A DNA stretch of 64,000 bases from Prochlorococcus sp. scB241_528N17. Its GTDB lineage: Bacteria; Cyanobacteriota; Cyanobacteriia; PCC-6307; Cyanobiaceae. Positions 27,782 to 36,897 of the stretch are shown here, one piece after another. How positions within the stretch are numbered: position 1 is the stretch's first letter; the number at the start of each line of letters is the position of its first letter. Below the pieces are notes generated by a model that searched no databases, was not told where the DNA came from, and worked only from the letters and a program-made list of their open reading frames with translations. The position numbers and the translations under genes are program-made. Location of the stretch: assembly GCA_000634735.1 (NCBI GenBank), contig JFLG01000084.1:68946-132945 (forward strand), given 5' to 3'.

Positions 27782-28957
27782 ATGAATACCTATAGTCGAT
27801 TCGATATATCTTTCAAAAAAGGAAAAGGTTGTTGGCTATGGGACAAAACAGGTAAAAGGTATCTTGATGCAGTCGCTGGTATCGCAACTTGTAGTCTTGG
27901 CCATAGCGACAGAGTTTTAAGAAGAAGGTTATCAACTCAACTAAAAAAGATTCAGCACATTTCTAATCTCTACAACATTGAAGAACAAGAACAATTAAGC
28001 AGAACTTTAACGAATATGAGTTGTGCTAAAAGCGTCTTTTTCTGTAATAGTGGTGCGGAAGCAATTGAATCAGCAATTAAATTAATTAAAAAATATGGCA
28101 ATAAAACAAATAAAGGTAAAGAATCAATTATTCTCGCAGCAGAATCCAGCTTCCATGGAAGGACGCTTGCAGCCTTGAGTGCCACTGGACAACCAAAATA
28201 TCAAAAAGGTTTCGAACCAATGATTCAAGGGTTCAAATTTTTTAAATTTAACAATTTTGATTCGGTAAAAAAATTATTTGAAGAGTGTGAAAATAATGAT
28301 CAAAAAATTTCCGGCGTTTTAGTTGAACCAATACAAGGTGAAGGCGGCGTAATTCCTGGAAGTAAAATATTTTTTAAAAGCCTGAGAGAAATATGTGATA
28401 AATATAATTCTCTTCTCATTTTAGATGAGGTCCAAAGTGGAGTGGGTCGAACTGGAAAAATGTGGGGTTATGAGAATTTAGGAATTGAACCTGATGGATT
28501 CACCCTTGCTAAAGGATTAGGAGGAGGTCATGCAATTGGAGCATTATTGGTAAAAGAAAAAGCCAACATTTTTTCTCCAGGGGATCATGCAAGCACTTTT
28601 GGAGGGAACCCATTCGCTTGTAAAGCTGCCCTAACTGTATTAGAAGAAATAAATAGAAGAAATATTATCAATAATGTTTATCTAAGAGGGGAACAATTAA
28701 GTGCTGGGTTTGGAGAATTGTCAAAAAAATTTCCAAATATTATTTGTGGGAAAAGAGGTTTAGGTTTAATACAAGGTCTTGTGATCAATGATGATTGTGC
28801 TGATGCAAAAAAAATTACATTAAAAGCTTTTGATAAAGGATTACTGGTAGTTCCCGCAGGAGGAAATGTTGTAAGGATTGTCCCGCCATTAGTTATTTCT
28901 CGAAGAGAAATTAATATTCTTTTGGATAAGCTAAATTCAATTTTTGAAGAGTTATAG
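27782..28957 (+). CDS. argD: Acetylornithine aminotransferase
   Basis: PLP enzyme of arginine synthesis converting N-acetylglutamate semialdehyde to N-acetylornithine. With the ATG at 27782 it is 391 aa, the usual length. Landmarks are DAVAGIATCSLGH, FCNSGAEAIESAIKL, SFHGRTLAALSATG, LILDEVQSGVGRTGKMWG and the PLP lysine in FTLAKGLGGGH. The frame is also open back through the tRNA, but codons before 27782 encode the tRNA, so the ATG is the sensible start. Maturation of the tRNA would leave only a 5-nt leader. Confidence 0.95.
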   Translation: MNTYSRFDISFKKGKGCWLWDKTGKRYLDAVAGIATCSLGHSDRVLRRRLSTQLKKIQHISNLYNIEEQEQLSRTLTNMSCAKSVFFCNSGAEAIESAIKLIKKYGNKTNKGKESIILAAESSFHGRTLAALSATGQPKYQKGFEPMIQGFKFFKFNNFDSVKKLFEECENNDQKISGVLVEPIQGEGGVIPGSKIFFKSLREICDKYNSLLILDEVQSGVGRTGKMWGYENLGIEPDGFTLAKGLGGGHAIGALLVKEKANIFSPGDHASTFGGNPFACKAALTVLEEINRRNIINNVYLRGEQLSAGFGELSKKFPNIICGKRGLGLIQGLVINDDCADAKKITLKAFDKGLLVVPAGGNVVRIVPPLVISRREINILLDKLNSIFEEL

Positions 28958-28968
28958 CAATTAAAATT

Positions 28969-30201
28969 TTGAAAAATGCAAATTTAAAAACTTTTGAATT
29001 ATTTTCTCCTAAATATGAAAGGGATAATATCCAGTTAGGTTTATCAAGAATTAAAAAAGCACTTCAAGAACTTGGTAATCCTTGCAAGGATATCCCTGCG
29101 ATACAGATTATTGGAACCAATGGGAAAGGATCAATCGCGGCATATTTAGAAAGTATACTTTTTGAAGCTAAAAGGAATTTCGGTGTAACGACATCTCCTC
29201 ATCTTTTGGATGTATGCGAGAGGATTAGAGTTAATAAAAAAAATATTAATAAAACTGATTTTGAAAAAATCTATAGATTAATAGAAAAAAATTTTTCAAC
29301 ATTTGAATTAACTCCTTTTGAAAAAATCATTTGCTGCGCACTAAATTTTTTTGACCATCAAAAAGTTGAATTACTCATTCTTGAAGCTGGCTTAGGGGGA
29401 CGATTAGACGCGACAACAGCCCATAAATCTAGACCAATCATTGCTATTGGGAATATTGGCTTAGACCATAAAGAATTTCTTGGAGATACGATTGAAAAAA
29501 TTGCCGAAGAAAAATTAGCAGTTATTGAAAAAAACTCAATTGTCATCTCATGCAATCAAAATAGTCAAGTTGAAAATTTAATAACCAAAAAAGTTAAAGA
29601 GGTAGGAGCAGAAATTATTTGGAAAGATTCAATTTCAAACAGCTATGAGCTTGGATTAAAAGGAATTTTTCAAAAGCAAAATGCCTCAGTAGCTGTTGGA
29701 GCTATTGAAGCGCTGAATAATTTAGGATTTAATATAAAAGAAAAACACATATCTGAAGGTCTTAAAAAGACAACTTGGAACGGAAGGCTAGAAATAATAA
29801 ATTATTTCAACAAAGAAATTCTTGTAGATTGTGCGCATAATTACCCTGCTGCAAAAGCACTCTCTAATGAGCGAAGCAATTGGGAAAATGAAGATAAAGG
29901 AATTTATTGGATTTTAGGTGTCCAAAGACAAAAAGATATTTACGCAATATTAAAAACACTTCTAAAGAAAAATGATCGCTTATTACTTGTGCCAGTTCCA
30001 AACCAACCTAGTTGGCAATTAAATGATCTCTCTCAGATTAAAGAAATTGATTTTCAGAAAACAATTGAATTTAAAACATTTGAACTTGCTATTGATTATT
30101 TATTTTCCCTAGAAAAATGGCCACCTAATCATCCTGTTCTAACAGGTTCTATTTTTTTAGTTGCTGAATTTATTAAATTTGCGAATAAACAGAAATGTTA
30201 A
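28969..30201 (+). CDS. folC: Folylpolyglutamate synthase / dihydrofolate synthase
   Basis: ATP-dependent ligase adding glutamate to folates; it may also form dihydrofolate. P-loop GTNGKGSIAAYLESIL is at about 47-62, followed by SPHLLDVCERIRVN, LLILEAGLGGRLDATTA, IGLDHKEFLGDTIEKIAEEKLAVI and the Mur-ligase C-terminal domain with LVDCAHNYPAA. The 410 aa length is normal. The start is TTG, 11 bp after argD. The stop overlaps the stop of the convergent FAD oxidase gene by 4 bp. Confidence 0.95.
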   Translation: MKNANLKTFELFSPKYERDNIQLGLSRIKKALQELGNPCKDIPAIQIIGTNGKGSIAAYLESILFEAKRNFGVTTSPHLLDVCERIRVNKKNINKTDFEKIYRLIEKNFSTFELTPFEKIICCALNFFDHQKVELLILEAGLGGRLDATTAHKSRPIIAIGNIGLDHKEFLGDTIEKIAEEKLAVIEKNSIVISCNQNSQVENLITKKVKEVGAEIIWKDSISNSYELGLKGIFQKQNASVAVGAIEALNNLGFNIKEKHISEGLKKTTWNGRLEIINYFNKEILVDCAHNYPAAKALSNERSNWENEDKGIYWILGVQRQKDIYAILKTLLKKNDRLLLVPVPNQPSWQLNDLSQIKEIDFQKTIEFKTFELAIDYLFSLEKWPPNHPVLTGSIFLVAEFIKFANKQKC

Positions 30202-31553
30202 ATTTTAAATTGTTCTTTTACTTCCCAACCCTCTAATTTTCCTGGATTTAATAGCCCTTTAGGATCAAATCTTAATTTCGCTTTTACTTGATCTGCATCC
30301 ACCACTCCGAGACCTCCGCCTTCAACTGTTAAAACATGAGGATTAAAAATAAATGCACCAAGTTTCTTGCAATCTTCCATTATTTCATTTAGTTCTTCTG
30401 CCCCATTCCACTTTAATACAGGCAAAGCCGCTAATCTCGGTGATCCTTGTTGAGAAACTGCCTCTAAATGCCAAAGAACTTTTTTACCCCATTTTTTTCT
30501 CAAAAAATTAATTAATTCTAGTTCATTATTAAGCGGCAAAAGCATCTGTAAATACGTCCAATTTTTATCCCTAGACCTCATATGAAGAGTTGTATGATTC
30601 CATACGATTTCAGAAATTCCATTGACGAGCTTTTCTTCTTCCCCGAGTAGGGTAGATTCGACTTTAAATTTTTTACAAATTAGCTCAATGGTTTTTATTC
30701 CTCCAAGAGTAGATTGAATTAATATCTTGTGACTTCTAGATTTACTTTTAAACCATTTTGGCATTTGATCTACAATTTCTTCTTCAAGAATTGCTCCTAA
30801 TTTCAGATCAATTGCTGCGCTAGTAAAAGTTTTCAATATTTCTATTGTTTTTTTAAATTCAATACAGTCGATAACTATTGAATACCACTTACGTTTGATA
30901 TCAGTAGCAAGTAATAAAGAAGTAATTATTCCATTAGTCCCATAAGCATGATTTAGAGGTTCGGATTCTACAGCATCAAATTTTAATAATTTAGGTTTTT
31001 CATTCATCGTTACTGCCTCTAAACCAATAAGATTTCCTGGATCTCTTAAAAATCCCCACCTAATAGACCCAATACCTCCTGATCCACCTGCAATAAAACC
31101 TCCAATTGTTGCAGTTTTCCAAGTACTAGGAAGCAACCTCAGTTCCCTTCCATATTTCTCTAATTGTTTATTCAAATCTCCCATAACACAGCCAGACTGT
31201 ACTTTTACAAAACCTGTATCTGGATAAAATTCTTCTAACTTATTAAATTGACTCATCTGCATTACAACTCCCTTAAACAACGGGACAGCTTGTCCATAAT
31301 TACCTGTACCTGAACCCCTTAAAGTAATTGGGATAGAAAATTCCCAACAAATTTCTGCTACTTCCTTTACCGCTTTGTGATCGCTAGGTTTTACTACCAA
31401 ATCAGCAATACATTCGTCTAATTTTTCAGTAAGGATTGGAGAGTAGTTATAGAAATCTTTTGAAAGTCTTTTTAAATCGGATTGGCTTGCAATAATCTCT
31501 AAGTTTTTGACTTCCCTAAATTTGTCTAAAAATTTAAAAGTATTAGATGTCAT
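30198..31553 (-). CDS. FAD-binding oxidase (GlcD/vanillyl-alcohol-oxidase type), substrate unknown
   Basis: Flavoprotein of 451 aa. The FAD-binding PCMH fold occupies about residues 50-230, with VVKPSDHKAVKEVAEICWEFSIPITLRGSGTGNYGQAVPLFKG and the flavin loop TIGGFIAGGSGGIGSIRWGFLRDPGNL. The C-terminal domain ends FDPKGLLNPGKLEGW, as in glycolate and D-lactate dehydrogenases. No GlcE or iron-sulfur GlcF partner is adjacent. The likely partner is the amidohydrolase 38 bp upstream on the same strand. Substrate unknown. Confidence 0.85.
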   Translation of the reverse strand: MTSNTFKFLDKFREVKNLEIIASQSDLKRLSKDFYNYSPILTEKLDECIADLVVKPSDHKAVKEVAEICWEFSIPITLRGSGTGNYGQAVPLFKGVVMQMSQFNKLEEFYPDTGFVKVQSGCVMGDLNKQLEKYGRELRLLPSTWKTATIGGFIAGGSGGIGSIRWGFLRDPGNLIGLEAVTMNEKPKLLKFDAVESEPLNHAYGTNGIITSLLLATDIKRKWYSIVIDCIEFKKTIEILKTFTSAAIDLKLGAILEEEIVDQMPKWFKSKSRSHKILIQSTLGGIKTIELICKKFKVESTLLGEEEKLVNGISEIVWNHTTLHMRSRDKNWTYLQMLLPLNNELELINFLRKKWGKKVLWHLEAVSQQGSPRLAALPVLKWNGAEELNEIMEDCKKLGAFIFNPHVLTVEGGGLGVVDADQVKAKLRFDPKGLLNPGKLEGWEVKEQFKI

Positions 31554-31591
31554 TAATAAAATTTCTTGAGTTTTATATATAAATTAGTCGA

Positions 31592-32827
31592 TTAGCAATA
31601 TAAATCGCCTTTTATATATATTTTTCTCTTTAAATTAGTAGAAAAAACATCTGCCCATCTTTGTGCTTCTAAAATTACAAAATCAGCAGGGCAACCCTTT
31701 TTAACTAAACCATCCCACTTTAAATTTAATAATCTGCTTGGAGCTAAAAAAATAGAAGATAGAGTCATTCTCTCCCAGGGATTTAGTTGAAGCATAGGTA
31801 TCGAGCAAGACATCATATAAAAAGGATCAAAATTACCAAATGGGTACCAGGGATCTTGAACGTTATCACTTCCTAGAGATACATCCACGTGTGATTTTTG
31901 TAATTGCTTTATTGGAGCAACTGGTCTTTTAAATAAGGTAGTTTTATTACTTCGATTGAGCAGCCAAAAATTTGTTAAGGGTAAGGCAATAACTTTAATA
32001 TTTTTCTCAGCCATTTTTTCTCCTAAATTTAAAATCTCTCTATGACTTAAAGAAATAAGACTACTCAAATGACTACAAGTAATTGGAATACTATTAATTT
32101 TTAAATTTTCGATTGTCTCCAATAAAACTTTTATTCCCGCTCCAGGCTCAATGATCGATTCGTCTATATGCAAATCTATTTCTAATTTATATTTACTAGC
32201 CAGAAGAAGCATCTTTGCGAGAAATTTGCTTGTATCTTTTTTATTGAAAGGAGGCACAATTACACCACCTAAAATACCTCCATTAGAGGAAAATATTTTT
32301 GCCAAATCTTCTCCATTAGTTGTATCCCAGAATTCCAATGGAGCTAGAGCAACGAATTGTAAAGTCAACTGAGATGAAAATTTTTTTTGTAATTTAAAAA
32401 GTTCAATCCAAATATCAATAGATTGCCCTTTGTATGTATCAATATGACTTCTAATTGCTCGGTATCCATTTTGTATGGAAAGTTTTAATGATTTCTCAAC
32501 TCTTTCAAGAACCTTATCTGTAGTTCTAGTTTTATGTTCTTCAAGATTTACTGATAATGCACCTCCATAGTTTGATTCCAAATTAGGAAAGTCTGCCCAT
32601 GTAAAAGATTTATCAAAATGAGAATGCGTTTCAACAAATCTTGGGAATAAAATATTTTTTGGTTTTGTAATTTTATTTTTTAAAGGTTTTAACTCAGAAA
32701 CAAATCCATCCTCCCAACTAATGGCAACTGAACATAAATCCTCTATATCGATAATGAGGTTATCTATATCTTCTATTGAACAAAGGCTTCTGGGAATAAG
32801 AACCTCAGCTGTGCCGGAATTACTCAA
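31592..32827 (-). CDS. Amidohydrolase of the cytosine deaminase (CodA-like) family
   Basis: Metal-dependent amidohydrolase of 411 aa. Residues line up with the CodA active site: ETHSHFDKS gives metal ligands His68 and His70, DLHIDES gives His220 and Glu223, CSHLSSL gives His253, and GSDNVQDPWYPFG gives Asp321. Cytosine or related ring deamination is the best guess; other family members act on creatinine, isoguanine or triazines. It forms a two-gene unit with the FAD oxidase, next to tRNA-His. No transporter for nucleobases is nearby. Confidence 0.8.
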   Translation of the reverse strand: MSNSGTAEVLIPRSLCSIEDIDNLIIDIEDLCSVAISWEDGFVSELKPLKNKITKPKNILFPRFVETHSHFDKSFTWADFPNLESNYGGALSVNLEEHKTRTTDKVLERVEKSLKLSIQNGYRAIRSHIDTYKGQSIDIWIELFKLQKKFSSQLTLQFVALAPLEFWDTTNGEDLAKIFSSNGGILGGVIVPPFNKKDTSKFLAKMLLLASKYKLEIDLHIDESIIEPGAGIKVLLETIENLKINSIPITCSHLSSLISLSHREILNLGEKMAEKNIKVIALPLTNFWLLNRSNKTTLFKRPVAPIKQLQKSHVDVSLGSDNVQDPWYPFGNFDPFYMMSCSIPMLQLNPWERMTLSSIFLAPSRLLNLKWDGLVKKGCPADFVILEAQRWADVFSTNLKRKIYIKGDLYC

Positions 32828-32955
32828 ATTTTTAAATTTTCTTTTATTTTAAATCATAAGAAAACTTTACTGGATTAGAAAATAATTCAAATTTCGCTAA
32901 AAGATAAAAATAACTATGAAAAATTCCCCTTGAGTTGTTAAATTTATAAATGTGA

Positions 32956-33029
32956 GGCGGGCGTCGCCAAGTGGTTAAGGCAGCGGCTTGTGGCGCCGCT
33001 ATTCGGGGGTTCGAATCCCCTCGCTCGCC
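32956..33029 (+). tRNA. tRNA-His (anticodon GTG)
   Basis: The gene includes the extra 5' G (32956) that pairs with C73, the identity mark of tRNA-His. Acceptor GCGGGCG pairs with CGCTCGC (one G-U). Anticodon stem GCGGC/GCCGC holds loop TTGTGGC, anticodon GTG. The T arm GGGGG-TTCGAAT-CCCCT closes it; CCA is not encoded. A TATAAA box at 32945-32950 is so close that the transcript would begin at or just before the mature 5' end. Confidence 0.97.
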
Positions 33030-33101
33030 CTCTAAAATATTGCAGCAAAATTATTTAACTTGTAATTTTGAATTAAATAATCATAAAAAATTCCTAGCAA
33101 A

Positions 33102-34496
33102 GTGCTAACAAAAACAAAATCAGACGAAAAAAAAACTCAAAAGAATTCAACTACTGGCAGTTATTGGATAACCACATTTGGATGTCAAATGAACAAGGCT
33201 GATTCTGAGAGAATGGCTGGGACATTAGAAAAAATGGGATACACCAGAGCAGATAATGAATTAAATGCCGATTTGGTCTTATACAATACATGCACTATTA
33301 GAGATAATGCAGAGCAAAAAGTTTATAGCTTTCTAGGAAGACAAGCAAAAAGAAAGCACAAAACACCTAGCTTAAAACTTGTTGTTGCAGGTTGTCTTGC
33401 TCAGCAAGAGGGAGAATCCTTACTAAGAAGAGTCCCAGAACTTGATCTGGTTATGGGACCTCAACACGTAAATAATCTTGAGAATCTTCTGGGGAAAGTT
33501 GATTTAGGAAATCAAGTTGCTGCTACAGAAGAAACCTTCATTTCTGAAGATATAACAAGTGCCAGAAGAGAAAGCTCTATTTGTGGCTGGGTTAATATCA
33601 TCTATGGATGTAATGAAAGATGTTCATATTGTGTAGTCCCCTCTGTCAGAGGCAAAGAGCAATCAAGATATCCAAATGCGATAAAAAGTGAGATCCAAAC
33701 ATTAGCTGATGATAATTTTAAAGAAATTACTCTTTTGGGTCAGAACATTGATGCTTATGGTAGAGACCTTCCAGGAACTACAAAAGAGGGGAGAAAAGAG
33801 AATACCCTAACTGATCTTTTGTATTATATTCATGATGTTAAAGGAATTCGCAGAATAAGATTTGCTACTAGTCATCCAAGATATTTTTCAAAAAGGTTGA
33901 TTCAAGCTTGTTATGAACTTGATAAAGTCTGTGAACATTTCCATATCCCCTTCCAAAGTGGAAATGATGAAATTTTAAAGCAAATGTCCAGAGGATATTC
34001 TATTAAAAAGTATAAAAATATTATCGAGAACATAAGGTCATTAATGCCAGATGCATCAATTACAGCTGACGCGATAGTTGCTTTCCCAGGAGAAACCGAA
34101 CAACAATATCAAGACACATTAAAGCTAATATCAGAAATTGGCTTTGATCAGGTGAATACAGCAGCATACTCTCCCAGACCAAATACGCCTGCAGCAGTTT
34201 GGACGAATCAACTTTCGGAAGAGGTTAAAAAAGCTAGATTACAGGAAATTAATGATTTGGTCGAAAAAACTGCTAGGAGTAGAAACCAAAGATATATCAA
34301 TAATATCGAAAGCGTTTTAATTGAGGGTTTAAATCCAAAAAATTCCTCTCAAATTATGGGTAGAACTAGAACAAATAGATTAACTTTCGTAGAGATTCCC
34401 AAAAACATTAACTTTAATTTTTCGTTGGGTGATGAGATAAATGTCAGAATAAATGAAGCAAGACCTTTTTCTTTAACAGGAGAACTTTCTTTATAA
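33102..34496 (+). CDS. miaB: tRNA-2-methylthio-N6-dimethylallyladenosine synthase MiaB
   Basis: Radical-SAM methylthiotransferase modifying A37 of tRNAs. UPF0004 domain: [14 protein letters not shown] (Cys near 28), [13 protein letters not shown] and [10 protein letters not shown] supply the auxiliary cluster cysteines. Radical-SAM domain: [11 protein letters not shown] with the CX3CX2C motif. A C-terminal TRAM domain ends at 464 aa ([19 protein letters not shown]). Start GTG; no closer in-frame ATG precedes the first motif. It heads a plus-strand run into ddl and the division genes. Confidence 0.96.
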   Translation: MLTKTKSDEKKTQKNSTTGSYWITTFGCQMNKADSERMAGTLEKMGYTRADNELNADLVLYNTCTIRDNAEQKVYSFLGRQAKRKHKTPSLKLVVAGCLAQQEGESLLRRVPELDLVMGPQHVNNLENLLGKVDLGNQVAATEETFISEDITSARRESSICGWVNIIYGCNERCSYCVVPSVRGKEQSRYPNAIKSEIQTLADDNFKEITLLGQNIDAYGRDLPGTTKEGRKENTLTDLLYYIHDVKGIRRIRFATSHPRYFSKRLIQACYELDKVCEHFHIPFQSGNDEILKQMSRGYSIKKYKNIIENIRSLMPDASITADAIVAFPGETEQQYQDTLKLISEIGFDQVNTAAYSPRPNTPAAVWTNQLSEEVKKARLQEINDLVEKTARSRNQRYINNIESVLIEGLNPKNSSQIMGRTRTNRLTFVEIPKNINFNFSLGDEINVRINEARPFSLTGELSL

Positions 34497-34507
34497 ATTT
34501 TTTTTAA

Positions 34508-35575
34508 ATGATCTGGGGAAAGAAAAAATGTATTGGGTTAATATTTGGCGGGTATTCCAATGAACATGAAGTATCGATATCCTCTGCAAAAACAGTTTTT
34601 CAAGCATTTAATACACAAATAAATAAAGAACGCTTTACAGTTAAACCCTTTTACATAAACAAATATGGAGATTGGCTTGATAGTGATATTTCAGAAAAAA
34701 TCCTAATTGGTGAAATTGAAAACTATAAAACAAAAAAACAAGAAATTTTTAATCAAGAAAAAATTAACTTCCTTGACGGAATTGAATTTCAAAATATTGA
34801 TGTTTGGTTTCCTCTTTTACATGGATTTAATGGTGAAGACGGTTCAATTCATGGCTTAATTAGATTTACAAAGAAACCTTTAATCGGGTGCGGAATTATT
34901 GGCTCTGCACTTGGAATGGATAAAATATTGATGAAAACAATTTTCTCAAATCTTAAACTTCCACAAGTTAATTATCTAGTTTTTCAAAATGAAGATCTCA
35001 ATGATAAGCCAGTAAAAAATAAAATAATTAATGAAATTTTAAAAAAATTAAAATTTCCTGTTTTTGTTAAACCATCGAACTCTGGATCATCTCTTGGCAT
35101 TTCCAAAGTCAAAAATGAATCGGAAATATTACTAGCATTAGAAAAGGCTCGGGAAATAGATCCAAGAATCTTAATAGAAGAAGGTTTAGAGGTAAGGGAG
35201 ATTGAATGCGGAATAATTGGAAATTCAAAACTATTAACCTCTGAGATAGGCGAAGTAAATTACGAAAGTGATTGGTATGATTACGATTCAAAATATCACT
35301 CAAATAATAAAATAATTATCCCAGCCGAAATAGATTATAAAATCAAAAAAGAAATTGAAGAGATTGCTATTAAAAGTTGTAGAGCACTAAATATTTTCGG
35401 TTTTGCAAGAGTAGATTTCTTTTTAGAAAAATCTTCAAATAAAATTTTGATAAATGAAATAAATACAATTCCTGGCTTTACAAAAAACAGTATGTTTCCA
35501 ATGCTTTGGGAAGCTTCAGGTTTAAAAATTGAACAACTTGTGGCTAAACTGGTGGATATATCTTTAGATTTGTAA
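34508..35575 (+). CDS. ddl: D-alanine--D-alanine ligase
   Basis: Makes the D-Ala-D-Ala dipeptide of peptidoglycan. N-terminal IFGGYSNEHEVSISSAKTV (about 13-31), VFPLLHG-type catalytic Glu/His region LLHGFNGEDGSIHG, ATP-grasp KPSNSGSSLGISKV and the magnesium-site NEINTIPGFTKNSMFP at the end. 355 aa. It begins 11 bp after miaB and ends 10 bp before the unknown anchored protein and ftsQ, so it belongs to a compact cell-wall/division cluster. Confidence 0.96.
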   Translation: MIWGKKKCIGLIFGGYSNEHEVSISSAKTVFQAFNTQINKERFTVKPFYINKYGDWLDSDISEKILIGEIENYKTKKQEIFNQEKINFLDGIEFQNIDVWFPLLHGFNGEDGSIHGLIRFTKKPLIGCGIIGSALGMDKILMKTIFSNLKLPQVNYLVFQNEDLNDKPVKNKIINEILKKLKFPVFVKPSNSGSSLGISKVKNESEILLALEKAREIDPRILIEEGLEVREIECGIIGNSKLLTSEIGEVNYESDWYDYDSKYHSNNKIIIPAEIDYKIKKEIEEIAIKSCRALNIFGFARVDFFLEKSSNKILINEINTIPGFTKNSMFPMLWEASGLKIEQLVAKLVDISLDL

Positions 35576-35585
35576 TTTAAATCAA

Positions 35586-35996
35586 ATGTTGCATGGACTA
35601 CTTTGGTTACCATTACTTTTAATCTTCATTTTATTAACTGCACTTGGATGGTTAGAAAGAAGAAGACAAAATCTTTTTAGAAGTTGGGCGAGTGACTCTG
35701 AACTGTGCAAGTTAGATAGTTCAGGAGCAGCGTCTTTAAAAAATGGGGAGTTAAAGTGGAGCGCCTTTGAAGCTGGTAAATTTGAAGAAAAAGATTGTTT
35801 TACGATCAAGAAACTGGAATTAGTTGAATTAATGGCACTAACTTCAGGTGAAGCTCCTCTAACAAGTGAATCTCAAGGTAAGTGCAGGTTGAGATTAGTA
35901 GGGGATGGGAAAGAGATGGATGTACCATTTTCAGATGCAGAGCAGGCGAGAGAATGGATGGACCGACTAATGGAAAAAGCTCGATGTGATTTGTGA
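35586..35996 (+). CDS. Conserved membrane-anchored protein between ddl and ftsQ, unknown function
   Basis: Protein of 136 aa with one N-terminal transmembrane helix (LLWLPLLLIFILLTALGWL, about 5-23) followed by ERRR, predicting a cytoplasmic C-terminal domain. The domain (residues 35-136) has beta-like alternation and ends VPFSDAEQAREWMDRLMEKAR. It contains no motif I know. The stop codon overlaps the GTG of ftsQ (GTGA), so the two proteins are translationally coupled, and the placement in the division cluster suggests a division or wall role. Function not known. Confidence 0.8.
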   Translation: MLHGLLWLPLLLIFILLTALGWLERRRQNLFRSWASDSELCKLDSSGAASLKNGELKWSAFEAGKFEEKDCFTIKKLELVELMALTSGEAPLTSESQGKCRLRLVGDGKEMDVPFSDAEQAREWMDRLMEKARCDL

Positions 35997-36718
35997 AAAA
36001 CAAAAAAGAAATCAAAAATAGAAGCTTTTTTTTTCTAATTTCATTTTTATTTTTAACAAGCTTATTAAGCATAAAAACACTCAAAAAAGTTAATACTCAG
36101 GACATTAGGATTTCTGGTAGTGGATTATTTTCGCAGAATGATGTGATAAGAAATTCATCTTTAAATTTTCCTATCCGATTAATTTTTGTTGAAACTAATT
36201 TGCTAGAAAAAGAGTTAAAACAAAATTTATCTCTCAAGAATGTTTCGGTAAACAGAGAACTATTTCCTTTTGGTTTGAAAGTTTATATTAATTCAAGAAC
36301 TCCAATAGCCTACGGTGAAAGAATATTAAACGACGAAAAAATATTAGGCTTCATTGATAAAGATGGAATTTTTATAAATAAACAAAATGTGGATGAAAAG
36401 AATTTGAATAAATTAACCATAAAAGTTTTTGGGTGGAAAGAAAATTTTAAAAAAATATTATCTGAAATTTTTATTGCTCTAGATAACTATGAATTAGAGA
36501 TAGTTAAAATAACTTTTTCATCCGATGGGTTTCTAACTGTTGAGGAAAAAGATTTAAAAACAATATTTTTAGGATTTAAGCCAAATTTAATCAACAATCA
36601 ATTTCAAAAAATCAATTATCTTAAAAATGAATTTAAGAAAAATAGCTTTTCACAAAAAATAGATAATATTGATCTTACTAATCCAGATAAACCAAAAATA
36701 AAAGTGTTCAAACCCTAA
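35993..36718 (+). CDS. ftsQ: FtsQ/DivIB-like division protein with POTRA domain
   Basis: Bitopic inner-membrane division protein of 241 aa. Basic cytoplasmic start (MKNKKEIKNR), transmembrane helix SFFFLISFLFLTSLLSIKTL (about 11-30), then a POTRA domain (QDIRISGSGLFSQNDVIRNSSL, NVSVNRELFPFGLKVYINSRTPIAYGE), then the FtsQ beta domain. The GTG start overlaps the previous stop by 4 bp. The sequence is divergent from E. coli FtsQ; the call rests on topology, POTRA and location before ftsZ. Confidence 0.85.
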   Translation: MKNKKEIKNRSFFFLISFLFLTSLLSIKTLKKVNTQDIRISGSGLFSQNDVIRNSSLNFPIRLIFVETNLLEKELKQNLSLKNVSVNRELFPFGLKVYINSRTPIAYGERILNDEKILGFIDKDGIFINKQNVDEKNLNKLTIKVFGWKENFKKILSEIFIALDNYELEIVKITFSSDGFLTVEEKDLKTIFLGFKPNLINNQFQKINYLKNEFKKNSFSQKIDNIDLTNPDKPKIKVFKP

Positions 36719-36788
36719 TATTTGAAAAAGGATTTTGAGTAATTTTTTTTAATTATTGTAGTGTTGATATGGGTTTTGCATTCAAAAC

Positions 36789-36813
36789 AAAATATTTAAT
36801 AAATAAATATTTT
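36789..36813 (+). terminator. A/T hairpin between ftsQ and ftsZ
   Basis: AAAATATTTA (36789-36798) and TAAATATTTT (36804-36813) make a 10-bp stem with a 5-nt loop followed by one more T. It could terminate the ftsQ transcript weakly or shape the ftsZ leader. A CATAAT box at 36858-36863 is a candidate -10 for a separate ftsZ promoter, giving a leader of about 28 nt. Confidence 0.4.
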
Positions 36814-36897
36814 TAGGATTTTCCTCAACAAATTCCTACATATGAGCGCAGTAAGTTCATAATGCACCCAATACTAGTAAAAGATTCCTATTAAGAG

